From the NCBI RefSeq assembly GCF_040786285.1, contig NZ_JBFMKQ010000002.1:920828-984827 (forward strand): DNA of 64,000 nucleotides, written 5' to 3'. Below are positions 50,360-59,865 of this stretch, one piece after another (within the stretch, counting starts at the first letter, position 1; every line of letters begins with the position of its first letter). The position numbers and the translations under genes were made by a program. This DNA is from Aquimarina sp040786285. Its GTDB lineage: Bacteria > Bacteroidota > Bacteroidia > Flavobacteriales > Flavobacteriaceae. The notes under the pieces were generated by a model. That model ran no database searches. It was not told where the DNA came from and saw only the letters and a program-made list of their open reading frames with translations.

Positions 50360-51742
50360 ATGAAAACATATGATTCCATAATAATTGGGGCAGGGCAGGC
50401 AGGTCCATCACTAGCAGCTACTTTGGCATCTAAGGGAGAAAAAGTAGCATTAGTAGAAAGAAAATGGTTAGGAGGAACTTGCGTTAATGAAGGGTGCACT
50501 CCTACTAAAACAATGATTGCCAGTGCTCGCGTAGCTCATGTTCTTAAACGCGCTGCAGAATATGGAATCATGTCTAATGGCGATTTTATAGTCGACATGA
50601 AAAAGGTGAAGGCCCGCAAAGATGCCATTGTAAAGAAGTCCAATACGAAACTTGAAAATTGGCTCAATGGTATTCCTAATGTAACCATTTATAGGTACCA
50701 CGCAAGGTTTTTGGATAACCATACACTTAAAGTAGGCGAAAACGTACTTACTGCACCTAAAATATTCATTAATACTGGAGCAAGAGCACGTCTGCTAGAA
50801 GGTGCTCAAGAGGCATTATATTTTACAAGCAGAGATATATTGAATGTTGATTTTGTGCCAGAACATTTAATTATTGTGGGTGGAAGCTATATAGGTTTAG
50901 AATTCGCACAAATGTACCGGCGTTTTGGAAGTGAAGTTACCGTAATTGAAATGGGACCCAGGTTAATATTAAGGGAAGACCCAGATACCTCATTAGAGGT
51001 TCAAAATATTCTGGAAAAGGAAGGTATAAAATTTAGGTTCAATGCCGAGTGCATAAGGATAACAAAAAAGGGTAAAGAGATTGTTGTTAATGTTGAATGT
51101 GATGAAGGTTCACCTACCGTTATCGGATCTCATGCTTTGGTTGCCATTGGACGAGTACCAAATACAGAAGACTTAGGTGTCGAAAACACGAGTCTTCTCT
51201 TGGATCAAAGAGGGTATATCAAAGTGAATGATGTGCTAAAAACCAATGTAGAAGGAATTTGGGCTCTGGGTGATGTTAACGGAAGAGGTGCTTTTACACA
51301 TACCTCGTATAATGATTTTGAGGTAGTAGCGGATCAACTTACAGGAGAAAAGAAAAGAAGCATAACCGATAGAATACTCTGCTATGCTTTATATACAGAC
51401 CCACCATTGGGTCGAGTTGGCATGACAGTCGCACAAGCATTACAAAAAGGGCATAACATACTCAAAGGCTATCGTCCTTTTAGTAAAATTGCCAGGGCGG
51501 TTGAAAAAGGCGAAGATCAAGGGTTTATGCAAGTCATTGTGGATGCCGATACCAAAGAAATATTAGGGGCAACTATATTGGGCATTGGGGCAGACGAGAT
51601 TGTTCATTTGTTATTGAATGCCATACGGACACACATTCCTTACACGATAATTAAAGAAACCGTTCATATACACCCTACCGTGTCTGAACTTATACCCACC
51701 ATGTTGGGAGAACTTAAACTACATAATAATAAACACTCATAA
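50360..51742 (+). CDS. Mercuric reductase-like FAD-dependent disulfide oxidoreductase
   Basis: This 460-residue protein has FAD motif IIIGAGQAGPSLAA, redox disulfide GGTCVNEGCTPTK (Cys41, Cys46), NAD motif IIVGGSYIGLEFAQMYRRFG, second FAD motif WALGDVNGRGAFTH and the dimerisation domain (HLLLNAIRTHIPYTIIKETVHIHPTVSE in pieces). The C-terminal vicinal Cys pair of true MerA is absent, as is the N-terminal heavy-metal domain, so it is a MerA-like reductase of unknown substrate. It is followed 1 nt later by the deaminase gene (co-translated). Confidence 0.9.
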   Translation: MKTYDSIIIGAGQAGPSLAATLASKGEKVALVERKWLGGTCVNEGCTPTKTMIASARVAHVLKRAAEYGIMSNGDFIVDMKKVKARKDAIVKKSNTKLENWLNGIPNVTIYRYHARFLDNHTLKVGENVLTAPKIFINTGARARLLEGAQEALYFTSRDILNVDFVPEHLIIVGGSYIGLEFAQMYRRFGSEVTVIEMGPRLILREDPDTSLEVQNILEKEGIKFRFNAECIRITKKGKEIVVNVECDEGSPTVIGSHALVAIGRVPNTEDLGVENTSLLLDQRGYIKVNDVLKTNVEGIWALGDVNGRGAFTHTSYNDFEVVADQLTGEKKRSITDRILCYALYTDPPLGRVGMTVAQALQKGHNILKGYRPFSKIARAVEKGEDQGFMQVIVDADTKEILGATILGIGADEIVHLLLNAIRTHIPYTIIKETVHIHPTVSELIPTMLGELKLHNNKHS

Positions 51743-51743
51743 T

Positions 51744-52211
51744 ATGAATACACATGAAGAATATATGAAGTACGCAATTAAATTGGCACAAATTGCACTT
51801 CTACGAGGTGATGAACCAGCTGGAGCCCTTGTGGTCTTCAAAGGGGAGGTCATAGGTACAGGGATAGAGTCTGCTAAAACTAGTAATAATCTAACAAATC
51901 GTGCAGAAATCATTGCCATAAATACGGCCATAGAGTTTGTAAATGCCGATGTTCTTAAAGATAGTTTTCTGTATTCAACCAGAGAGCCATGTCTTATGTG
52001 TTCCTTTATAATTCGCCATTATAAAATGGACAGGGTAATTTATGGTGTTCCTAATGATTATTATGTAGGCGGTCATACCTCTAGAATTAAAATTTTAGAA
52101 ACTAAGGATATTCCATCTTGGGGCAATGCACCGGTAATCACAACAGGAGTTTTGAAGGATAACATAGCCGAACTTCGTAATCAACGATTTTCCAGAGTAA
52201 ATATCAATTGA
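51744..52211 (+). CDS. Nucleoside deaminase-family protein with altered zinc motif
   Basis: This 155-residue protein has the cytidine/deoxycytidylate deaminase fold. The PCxxC zinc motif is intact (EPCLMCSFII, Cys83 and Cys86), and the AE dyad is present, but the first zinc ligand, normally His (HAE) or Cys (CAE), is Arg53 in TNRAEIIAI. Relatives include guanine deaminase and TadA. With this change zinc binding and activity are doubtful. The gene starts 1 nt after the flavoprotein stop. Confidence 0.85.
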   Translation: MNTHEEYMKYAIKLAQIALLRGDEPAGALVVFKGEVIGTGIESAKTSNNLTNRAEIIAINTAIEFVNADVLKDSFLYSTREPCLMCSFIIRHYKMDRVIYGVPNDYYVGGHTSRIKILETKDIPSWGNAPVITTGVLKDNIAELRNQRFSRVNIN

Positions 52212-52467
52212 TGTAACAGGTTTGGCAAAAAACTATAGAATCAAAAAAGATGTATTAAGCTACGAAGAGGAAGTGCGTAGATAAAAATTGAATGAAGCAG
52301 GAATTAAAATGCTAGCATCTAGATATATAGTGATCTTACACAACTTTGTTATGATTCACCCTGTAACGCCCACTTCGCTTCGAGAGCAATTATTCAATAA
52401 GCAATTGAAGCCCTTATGGTGAAATTGCATTCATGTATAAGATCACCAAGAATTAAAAATTATTTAA
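52212..52467. other. Degenerate spacer with a flanking inverted repeat
   Basis: GTGATCTTACAC (52330-52341) and GTATAAGATCAC (52434-52445) are 11/12 complementary and enclose ~90 bp that includes a CACCCTGTAACGCCCACTTC palindrome-like stretch. No complete gene; short open pieces have no recognised similarity. It may be a small non-autonomous element. Confidence 0.35.
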
Positions 52468-52851
52468 ATGAAACTAATTATGCGTACAGATAAAATTATT
52501 TATTGGATTGCCACGGGTTTGATAGTCCTGATCTTTACTTTTTCTGCTGGAGTCTACTTTTTTAACTATGAACGAGTTCACGGTTTTTTTTAAAGTTTAG
52601 GCTTCCCTGTCTGGATCATCTATCCATTAGCCGTTTTAAAGATTTTAGGGCTTATCGCTATTTTAACTAAGAAAATCAGACTTTTGAAAGAATGGGCATA
52701 TGCTGGATTCTTTTATGACGCCCTCCTGGCTTTTACAGCTCACATACTAGCGGAAGATGGAGAATGGCTTCTTTCTTTCCTGGCGTTAATAGCTATTTTA
52801 GTGTCTAGAATTTATGAGGATAAAGTTTACCGTGAGATGGATAATGCCTAA
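52468..52851 (+). pseudogene. DoxX-like membrane protein gene with one internal stop
   Basis: A 128-codon frame from ATG 52468 to TAA 52849 encodes a DoxX-like four-helix protein: DKIIYWIATGLIVLIFTFSA, GVYFFNYERVHGFF, [stop], SLGFPVWIIYPLAVLKILGL, IAILTKKIRLLKEWAYAGFF, YDALLAFTAHILAEDGEW. The only interruption is TAA at 52591-52593 (codon 42), where the family has a polar residue (AAA or CAA to TAA). The reading frame is otherwise intact, so inactivation must be recent, or the base is a sequencing error or read-through site. DoxX proteins are small quinone-linked membrane proteins. Confidence 0.85.
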
Positions 52852-52982
52852 ACCGAAACGATAGATTTCAATTGAGAAAAGAAACTGGTAGTCGATTTAA
52901 TACCGTACCCATAAAATTCAGATTTATAGAGATATGGTTACGGAAATTGTAGTGAAAGGTAATTAATATTAATGTTGAAAAT

Positions 52983-54200
52983 ATGAGTATTTCTAGGGTC
53001 ACATTTGAAAATAGAGAAGGAAATTCGTTGTCCGGTATTTTGGAACTACCGGGGAACAGAGATGCACATAACTTTGTATTATTTGCTCATTGCTTTACGT
53101 GCAACAAAAACCTCAAAGCCGCGAGCAACATAAGTAAAGCATTGATAGAGCAGGGGTACGGAGTTTTACGTTTTGATTTTACCGGTTTAGGAGAAAGTGA
53201 AGGAGATTTTGAAGACACTAATTTTTCTGGAAATGTAGAGGATCTAATCGCCGCATCTGATTATTTATCAAAAAATCAAAAAGCTCCTTCACTTCTTATT
53301 GGACATTCTCTAGGTGGGACAGCTTCTATTTTTGCGGCTTCTAGAATAAAGTCTATTAGAGCATTAGCAACGATTGGTGCTCCTTCAAACCCAGTTCATG
53401 TTAAGAATTTAATGAAATGCAGCTTACCAGAAATAGAAGAAAAGGGTAAGGCCATAGTAAATTTGAGTGGAAGAGATTTCACGATAAAAAAACAATTTAT
53501 TGATGATCTGGAGTCCCATTCATTACCACAAATTATCAAAAATTTAGAGAAACCTATTCTGGTTTTGCACTCTCCTCAGGATACTATTGTAGGAATAAAA
53601 AATGCAGAAGAGATTTACCTTAGTGCCAGACACCCTAAAAGCTTTATTTCACTAGATGGGGCTGATCATTTATTATCGCGAAAGAAAGATTCGATTTATG
53701 TAGGACACGCTATTACTGGATGGGCATCTCGTTATCTTGAAATACCAAGCGAAGAGTCTATATTAAAAAGTGATCATCTAGTAGTGGCTCGTTTGGGAAA
53801 TTTAGAAAAGTTTACAACACAAATGAAGGTTGGAAACCATTATATGGTTGCAGATGAACCAGAAAGTTTTGGTGGTGATGATTTTGGACCAAGTCCTTAT
53901 GGTTATATTTCAGCTGGTTTGGCTTGTTGCACAACGATGACCATAAAAGTGTATGTGGCTAGAAAAGGTTGGGATCTTAAGAGTGCAGAAGTTCATGTTA
54001 GTCACGCTCGTGTACATAAAGAAGACTGTGAAAATTGCGAAGATTCTTCGGCAAAAATAGATACATTTTATAAAGAGATCAAGCTTGAAGGGAACCTAAG
54101 TGAAGAGCAGATTACCAGAATTATGCAAATTGCAGACAAGTGCCCTGTTCATAGAACATTTCAGTCTGAAATCCAGATCATCACTAAGTTGGTATCGTAA
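52983..54200 (+). CDS. Bifunctional alpha/beta hydrolase / OsmC-family protein
   Basis: This 405-residue protein is a known fusion. Residues 1-255 are an alpha/beta hydrolase (FAHCFTCNKNLKAASNIS, nucleophile elbow LIGHSLGGTAS, HSPQDTIVG, His in GADHLLSR). Residues ~270-405 are an OsmC/Ohr domain (VGNHYMVADEPESFGGDDFG, SAGLACCTTMTIKVYVARKG, ADKCPVHRTFQSEIQI) with the two redox Cys in LACCTT and DKCPVH. OsmC proteins reduce organic hydroperoxides. Placement upstream of dps suggests a stress-response group. Confidence 0.93.
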   Translation: MSISRVTFENREGNSLSGILELPGNRDAHNFVLFAHCFTCNKNLKAASNISKALIEQGYGVLRFDFTGLGESEGDFEDTNFSGNVEDLIAASDYLSKNQKAPSLLIGHSLGGTASIFAASRIKSIRALATIGAPSNPVHVKNLMKCSLPEIEEKGKAIVNLSGRDFTIKKQFIDDLESHSLPQIIKNLEKPILVLHSPQDTIVGIKNAEEIYLSARHPKSFISLDGADHLLSRKKDSIYVGHAITGWASRYLEIPSEESILKSDHLVVARLGNLEKFTTQMKVGNHYMVADEPESFGGDDFGPSPYGYISAGLACCTTMTIKVYVARKGWDLKSAEVHVSHARVHKEDCENCEDSSAKIDTFYKEIKLEGNLSEEQITRIMQIADKCPVHRTFQSEIQIITKLVS

Positions 54201-54288
54201 TATTTTTTTTAAGGATTAAGAAGGACCGGATCGATCAAGAAGATAGACTTTCAAACATTAATAAGCTAACACTTAAAAACAAAAAATA

Positions 54289-54762
54289 ATGACACTTAAC
54301 AAAATTGGATTGAAATCTAGAGAATCTGGGATTATTTCGAAGAAACTAAATGATTTACTGGCGAACTATCAGGTGTTCTATATGAACTCTAGGGGGTTTC
54401 ACTGGAATATTAAAGGGAACAAATTCTTTGAGTTACATGCAAAATTTGAGGAATTATATAATGACTCTCTTATTAAGATAGACGAAATAGCCGAGCGAAT
54501 ACTTACTTTAGGATGTACCCCTATTCATACGTATTCTGACTATATGACAATAGCTACAATCGCTGAAGCCAAGAATATTACTAATGGAGATAATGCCACA
54601 AAAGAAATCATTAAAGGATTTGAAGTACTGCTTCCGATAGAAAGAGATTTGCTTTCTATCTCTGGGAAACATGATGATGAAGGTACAAATTCCTTGATGA
54701 GCGATTATATTAGAGAACAAGAAAAATTAATTTGGATGTTCTCGGCTTATTTAAGTAATTAG
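54289..54762 (+). CDS. dps: Dps-family DNA-protection / ferritin-like protein
   Basis: This 157-residue protein is a full-length Dps. The ferroxidase ligands across the dimer interface are visible in GFHWNIKGNKFFELHAKFEELY and KIDEIAERI (His, Asp, Glu). It forms dodecamers that bind iron and protect DNA from peroxide in the cytoplasm. A 59-codon relative with an internal deletion lies at 35598, so the genome has or had a second copy. It follows the hydrolase-OsmC gene by 88 nt and precedes the sigma-54 regulator by 86 nt. Confidence 0.93.
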   Translation: MTLNKIGLKSRESGIISKKLNDLLANYQVFYMNSRGFHWNIKGNKFFELHAKFEELYNDSLIKIDEIAERILTLGCTPIHTYSDYMTIATIAEAKNITNGDNATKEIIKGFEVLLPIERDLLSISGKHDDEGTNSLMSDYIREQEKLIWMFSAYLSN

Positions 54763-54848
54763 AAGAAACAATGACAATAGAAATCGGTTTTTTTGAAATA
54801 ATATGGTTAAATTGACAATTCATCAAAACTTAATATAAAGAATGTCGC

Positions 54849-56228
54849 ATGACCGGTAAACTTCTCATTGTTGAGGATGAATTTGTAATTGTACAAGATC
54901 TTAGAAATATTATATCCGAACTTGGATATGCTGTGATGGGGCATGCCAAATCTGCTGAAGAGGCGATGGGAAAAATAAAAAATGAGATTCCGGATCTGGT
55001 ATTATTGGATATAAATATCATAGGAGAAGAGACGGGTATAGATTTAGCCAGAAAACTTGAAGATACTTACCAGATTCCTTATATATATATAACATCATAT
55101 TCTGATCAAGATACGATTAGTCAAATGAATACGACCAACCCCCTGGGTTATATTTTAAAACCTTTTGATGAAAGAGACATTCGAGTAGCATTGGAAATAG
55201 GCTTTGCCAAATTGAGTCGCTCTAAGCTATCGTCTTCAGAGGTTAAATCAAAAAGTAATGGTAATAATAATGAGACTGTAATTCCAATAATTGGCGAGAG
55301 TGAGGTTCTTCAAAAAGCTTTAAAAAAAGTACAACAAGTCGCGCGAACCGATGTTACTGTTTTAATTCATGGGGAAACCGGAACTGGAAAGGAATTGTTT
55401 ATGAATGCAGTTCACCAGATGTCTTCCCGCAACCATAAAAAGGTAGTAAAGGTAAATTGTGCGGCTTTGCCAACCGAGTTGATTGAATCGGTGCTATTTG
55501 GTCATGAAAAAGGAAGTTTTACCGGAGCTACCGAAAAACGACTTGGTAAATTCGAGTTAGCCGACGGAGGGACTATATTTTTGGACGAGATAGGTGAATT
55601 ACCTTTATCAAGTCAATCCAAACTATTAAGATGCCTGCAGGAAAAAGAAATAGAAACCATTGGAGGAAATGTTCTAAAGAAAATAGACGTGCGAATCATC
55701 GCGGCAACCAATAGAGACCTTTCAAAAGAGGTTCAAGAAGGAAATTTTAGGGCTGATCTTTTTTTTAGATTGAATATATTTCCAATTCACATACCTCCTC
55801 TAAGAAAGCGTGAGGATGACATAATTATACTAGCCAATCACTTTTTAAGTCGATTTACCAGGCAGATCAATAAAGAGGTTACTTCTATCTCTGCAGATAC
55901 TCTTAAAGTATTTATGGGGTACTCCTGGCCAGGGAATGTTAGAGAACTTCAACACTACGTAGAAAGAGGTGTTATCCTTGCTGAAGACAATAAATTGTCT
56001 ATTGTAATAGAAAATGACGATAGAACACACGAATCGGCTCATCAGAAAGAGTTTCAGTTAAAATCTCTTGAAGAGATGGAACGCGAACAGATCATCCAGA
56101 CCCTGCAATACTGCAAAGGCAAGATAAGAGGAGAAGGAGGAGCTGCAGAAATTTTGAAACTTCATCCCAATACACTAGATTTTAGGATAAAGAAACTGGG
56201 GATTAACAAGACAAAAGAATACAACTAA
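54849..56228 (+). CDS. Sigma-54-dependent response regulator (NtrC family)
   Basis: This 459-residue protein has a receiver domain (LLIVEDEFVIVQDLRNI, Asp54 in VLLDINIIG, Lys in YILKPFDERD), AAA+ domain (Walker A HGETGTGKELF, sigma-54 contact loop GSFTGA in place of GAFTGA, Walker B GGTIFLDEIGELP, arginine-finger region RADLFFRLNIFPIHIPPLR) and a Fis-type helix-turn-helix (GGAAEILKLHPNTLDFRIKKLG). It activates RNA polymerase with sigma-54. It is 44 nt upstream of its probable kinase; targets may include the neighbouring stress genes (inference). Confidence 0.93.
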   Translation: MTGKLLIVEDEFVIVQDLRNIISELGYAVMGHAKSAEEAMGKIKNEIPDLVLLDINIIGEETGIDLARKLEDTYQIPYIYITSYSDQDTISQMNTTNPLGYILKPFDERDIRVALEIGFAKLSRSKLSSSEVKSKSNGNNNETVIPIIGESEVLQKALKKVQQVARTDVTVLIHGETGTGKELFMNAVHQMSSRNHKKVVKVNCAALPTELIESVLFGHEKGSFTGATEKRLGKFELADGGTIFLDEIGELPLSSQSKLLRCLQEKEIETIGGNVLKKIDVRIIAATNRDLSKEVQEGNFRADLFFRLNIFPIHIPPLRKREDDIIILANHFLSRFTRQINKEVTSISADTLKVFMGYSWPGNVRELQHYVERGVILAEDNKLSIVIENDDRTHESAHQKEFQLKSLEEMEREQIIQTLQYCKGKIRGEGGAAEILKLHPNTLDFRIKKLGINKTKEYN

Positions 56229-56272
56229 GAACTTAATTAATTTCATACTGATAAACCAACTTGTTAGTCACA

Positions 56273-57502
56273 ATGGAAAATAAAAATTTATCATATTCTA
56301 AAACAGCCTTACTTATACTCATCTTTTTTCAATTTGCGATTTTCAGTAGTTTAGGTCAGCGCCAAGTGCATTCAGAACTAACTATAAAAATTGACAGCTT
56401 AAAATCTATTCTACATACTGAAAAATTAGAAGCATCAAAAGCGAATTATATGATTTCACTTAGCAGGCTGTATCTAAATTATAAAGAATATGATGAGAAA
56501 TATCTAGACAGTGCGAAAGTTTATGCGGATAAAGTAATTGAGCTTGGAGAACAAGTTAAAGACTCAAATATTATTTCAAAAGGAGTAGTTCATCAAGCGA
56601 TGGTTCTTAATGCCGCAGGCGAATACGACCTTGCAATTAGTACTCTTAATAACTTGATCAAAGAATTAGAACTTGCTTATGAAGAGAAAAGGATTGATAA
56701 TAAGATAACGATTTCAAAAGTAAATGACAATATCAAGAACCTAAAAACCAAGCAAAAGCAGAACTTTGGCATAGGACTGGCAGTGGGCAGTTTTATCATA
56801 TTATTTCTCCTGATTGTTTTACTTAGAGTTCTTAACTTAAAACAAGGTGTTCATAAAACGGTGAAGGAAAAATATGAGGAAAACAAACTTTTAATGAAAG
56901 AAATTCATCATCGGGTTAAAAACAATTTGCAGATAATACTGAGTTTGTTGAATGCTCAGGCCAATAGTGCTAAGGGAGACGGAAAACTTAGGATGGCACT
57001 TATAGAAAGTCAGACCAAAATAAAATCGATGGCAATTATTCATCAAAACTTATATAACTCGAATACCTATACCAAGGTTCGTGTCAATGACTATTTTGAA
57101 GAGCTTGTTGAACAAATGCGAAAAACTTTTAAAACCGCAGGAAAAGTAATTCATTTTGAAATTGAGGTTGAAAATAAAGAAATAAATATGTCTCTGGCCG
57201 TACCACTGGGACTTATCATTAACGAGTTGGTTACTAATTCGTTTAAATATGCTTTTGATGATAATAGAAATGATAATAAAGTAAATATCAATTTCAAATC
57301 TTCAGAAATTCCTGATACATATAGACTGGAAATTTTTGATAATGGAACAGGTTTGCCCAAGGATTTTGATATAAAAACCTTGACTTCTTTTGGAATGCAA
57401 TTGGTAAAAGGACTGGTTGATCAACTTAATGGAGACATGAAAATTATAGATGGAAATGGTGCAGGTTTTGAAATTTACATACAGGAACCTCAAGCTGCTT
57501 AG
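56273..57502 (+). CDS. Membrane histidine kinase of the HWE/HisKA_2 type
   Basis: I start at ATG 56273 rather than TTG 56261. The 409-residue protein has an N-terminal signal or helix (ALLILIFFQFAIFSSLGQ), a TPR-like periplasmic segment (~45-155), a second helix (~170-190, IGLAVGSFIILFLLIVLLRVL) and a HisKA_2 kinase core with phospho-His212 in EIHHRVKNNLQIILSLLN, then the N box (LIINELVTNSFKYAF), DNGTGLP and SFGMQLVKGLV. Paired with the sigma-54 regulator upstream. It ends directly against the convergent TauD gene. Confidence 0.9.
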   Translation: MENKNLSYSKTALLILIFFQFAIFSSLGQRQVHSELTIKIDSLKSILHTEKLEASKANYMISLSRLYLNYKEYDEKYLDSAKVYADKVIELGEQVKDSNIISKGVVHQAMVLNAAGEYDLAISTLNNLIKELELAYEEKRIDNKITISKVNDNIKNLKTKQKQNFGIGLAVGSFIILFLLIVLLRVLNLKQGVHKTVKEKYEENKLLMKEIHHRVKNNLQIILSLLNAQANSAKGDGKLRMALIESQTKIKSMAIIHQNLYNSNTYTKVRVNDYFEELVEQMRKTFKTAGKVIHFEIEVENKEINMSLAVPLGLIINELVTNSFKYAFDDNRNDNKVNINFKSSEIPDTYRLEIFDNGTGLPKDFDIKTLTSFGMQLVKGLVDQLNGDMKIIDGNGAGFEIYIQEPQAA

Positions 57503-58315
57503 TTAAAAATAAATTCCTTCTGTAGTAGTTCTTATTAATACCTTTGATTCCCCATTTTCTGAGACAATATTTGTCTTATGTGCGACCGAATAGTTATCTA
57601 CAATAAGCAGATCTCCTTTTTGCCAGATATGATGGTATTTGGCTTTTTCTTCTGCAAATGCTTGAGCTATTATTTGCATAACTTTGTTAATATCCTTTAC
57701 TTCTAAGTGTACTTCAGAATTGCAAGGATCAACAATTTCAGAAGCAAATCGGAAGTCAAAATATAAGGTTTTAACTCCTGTAAATGGATGTACCCAGAAA
57801 AGTGGGTGCACGACTTTTTCAAAAGCATAGATCGTTTTATAGTTAGCCCATTTTCTTTTAATCTGCTCCGGAAGGTTGTCATAAACACGAATTAAGCTTA
57901 AAAAAGACGTACGGTTACCGGATGAGGGAGTTTCGATCATCTGGAATATGCTTAAATATGATGGTTTTTTATGGTAAGATCTATCACTGTGCCATTGCAA
58001 ACCAGATTGCTTCACATTTGGCCATTTCTTTAAAATTGAAGGATCCGATGGATTTATAGAAGAATATATTGTAGGGGCATCTAATTTTCCAAGTCTTTTT
58101 GTTAATTCAACTTGCTCACTCTCCGACCAGTGTCTATTACCTCTTAGAATAACTAAGCCATATTTCAACACTAATGATTTTAATTTTTCGATATGAAAAG
58201 CCTTGATTCTATGGATACTGGGTAGATTACATATTTCAACTCCAAAATAGGGGTTGACCCCGTGAACGCTTAAAGTTTTATGGTTTCGATATAGTTTGTT
58301 GAATAGTGGCATCAA
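57503..58315 (-). CDS. TauD/TfdA-type Fe(II)/2-oxoglutarate dioxygenase
   Basis: This 270-residue protein has the facial triad: His109 and Asp111 in LQWHSDRSYHKKPS and the distal His in VDNYSVAHKTN, with Arg for 2-oxoglutarate in VLIRTTTEG. Such enzymes hydroxylate taurine, sulfonates, aryloxyacids or metabolites; the substrate is not evident. There is no gap to the convergent kinase gene (stops adjacent at 57502/57503) and no terminator between, so transcripts could overlap. Complete. Confidence 0.88.
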   Translation of the reverse strand: MMPLFNKLYRNHKTLSVHGVNPYFGVEICNLPSIHRIKAFHIEKLKSLVLKYGLVILRGNRHWSESEQVELTKRLGKLDAPTIYSSINPSDPSILKKWPNVKQSGLQWHSDRSYHKKPSYLSIFQMIETPSSGNRTSFLSLIRVYDNLPEQIKRKWANYKTIYAFEKVVHPLFWVHPFTGVKTLYFDFRFASEIVDPCNSEVHLEVKDINKVMQIIAQAFAEEKAKYHHIWQKGDLLIVDNYSVAHKTNIVSENGESKVLIRTTTEGIYF

Positions 58316-58392
58316 GCATCTTTTTAAGTAAAACTTTTTCTCAATTTAAGTTGTCTTTTTACTCTGGTAATTAATCTTATAAGAAGATTTGT

Positions 58393-58695
58393 TTAATTTA
58401 AATTGAATTGTAATACTCGGCCGTAACGCTGGTTCTTTTTGATAAACGCATTAATTTTTGGACAGTAAGATATAACTTTGCAGTCTGATTTTCTAAGATG
58501 ATCTAAGACACGCTCAATTAATGCGTGTAGTACTTCTTCTGCATTAAGCAAATGTTTGGTCATACCTGAAGACAGTAATAGCATAATTCTTTGATTGAAC
58601 ATTTGAAATTCTATGAAAGCCCTTTGATCATTTATTCTAAATTCGAAAAAACTCCTTTCTCCTTCATTGCTTAATATTAACGGTATTATTTCCAT
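58393..58695 (-). CDS. Degenerate GNAT (YjdJ-type) N-acetyltransferase-like protein
   Basis: This 100-residue protein resembles the small GNAT family of YjdJ: FFEFRINDQRAFIEF, EEVLHALIERVLDHLRKSDCKVISYCPKINAFIKKN. The final block (kv...CP.i..fikkn) is typical. The acetyl-CoA loop, normally HTxVP..L.G.GIA, reads SSGMTKHLLNAEEV and lacks the Gly-x-Gly, so cofactor binding is doubtful. It may be a divergent or non-catalytic member. It stands between the TauD gene and the PagL-like gene on the minus strand. Confidence 0.65.
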   Translation of the reverse strand: MEIIPLILSNEGERSFFEFRINDQRAFIEFQMFNQRIMLLLSSGMTKHLLNAEEVLHALIERVLDHLRKSDCKVISYCPKINAFIKKNQRYGRVLQFNLN

Positions 58696-58929
58696 TTTAA
58701 TTGATTTTAGTTGGGCTATCTATGGGATATACTTCATATAAACTAAAACTCATCAATTCAAAACGTATGAAGAAAAATACAAACCCCTAATTATGTATAT
58801 ATCCCATAACAGCCTCTCTGGTTTATACAAAATTCGACCAAATTAACTTTCTATTTTCAGAGAATCTTGCTGTACTATCAAAAAGTTGCGCACTTAATAT
58901 AAATATGGGCATCTTATTCTTACCTATTA

Positions 58930-59517
58930 TTACAACTGCACGATAAGCCCACTTGTTAGCACATAATTGTTTATACCTCTGTTGGGAGACTTCAGTCCGG
59001 CATTGCTGATATGGCGAAATCCTGTTCTTACATCCAGATATACACCAGTTTCAATTTTTATGTTGATTCCGACTAATAGATTGTCAGAAAAAATGAAACC
59101 ATCCGCCTGATGTGGAAGAGCCTTAGAAACATAATGAGGTCCTGAACTAAACGAAATATAGGTGTTCAAAACACCCTTGATTATGTATTTTCGTAACAAC
59201 ACTCCCATGTTTACACCGAATTCATGACCTTTCAATATATTTTGTGATTCGGCCGAATAACTCAATTCTGTAGTATTATATTGAGGCTGAAAGATAATTT
59301 CCAAGTTCATAGTTTTACCACTATACAATGTTCGGTAATATTCGATTTGAAAAAAATAAACCTGATAATTGTATTTTTCTTTGAGTCCAAAACCAGTGGC
59401 AAATCCAATTTTGTGTTTTGATTCTAATCCTAATTCTATGCTATTTTGAGCCATAGCACCTCCAATCCAAACGGATATTAAAGATAAACGAACGAAAAAA
59501 ATAATAAGTAATTTCAT
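58930..59517 (-). CDS. PagL-like lipid A 3-O-deacylase (acyloxyacyl hydrolase)
   Basis: This 195-residue protein has a signal peptide (FFVRLSLISVWIGGAMAQ) and forms an eight-strand outer-membrane barrel. The PagL catalytic motif is present: FRHISNAGLKSPNRGINNYV holds the His-Ser pair and the conserved N-x-G-x-N. PagL removes the 3-O acyl chain from lipid A. Length matches the family. It is a single gene, with ~350 nt free upstream. Good assignment; activity unproven. Confidence 0.85.
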   Translation of the reverse strand: MKLLIIFFVRLSLISVWIGGAMAQNSIELGLESKHKIGFATGFGLKEKYNYQVYFFQIEYYRTLYSGKTMNLEIIFQPQYNTTELSYSAESQNILKGHEFGVNMGVLLRKYIIKGVLNTYISFSSGPHYVSKALPHQADGFIFSDNLLVGINIKIETGVYLDVRTGFRHISNAGLKSPNRGINNYVLTSGLIVQL

Positions 59518-59865
59518 GATAAAACCTAAACAATGCGTAACACCGGCATTTAACTTTTTTAGGCATCAAAGGTGGTAAGATTCCTTATTTTCATTTCTCG
59601 ATTTATATTCGTTTTGTCCAAAAATTGACAAGAAGTACACCTCAGCTTACCCATGTTTGTGCTAAAATCAAAATAGTTTTATTACTCATGTACTACGATA
59701 CATTGGAGGAATACTAAATATTGTGTTTTTTTGATGTTAAGAGGAAACAAATATTAAAAATAAAAATGTTTACATCATTGATTATCAGATAATTAACTGT
59801 ATTTAGGTTATAAAATATTTTATGGCATAACGCTTGTCTTGGACAAATAAATAAAACCCAAGATC
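59518..59865. other. Divergent intergenic region between the PagL-like gene and an AraC regulator
   Basis: 348 nt, AT-rich, no gene. Promoters of both divergent genes should be here; no clear consensus, hairpin or repeat stands out. Confidence 0.35.
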
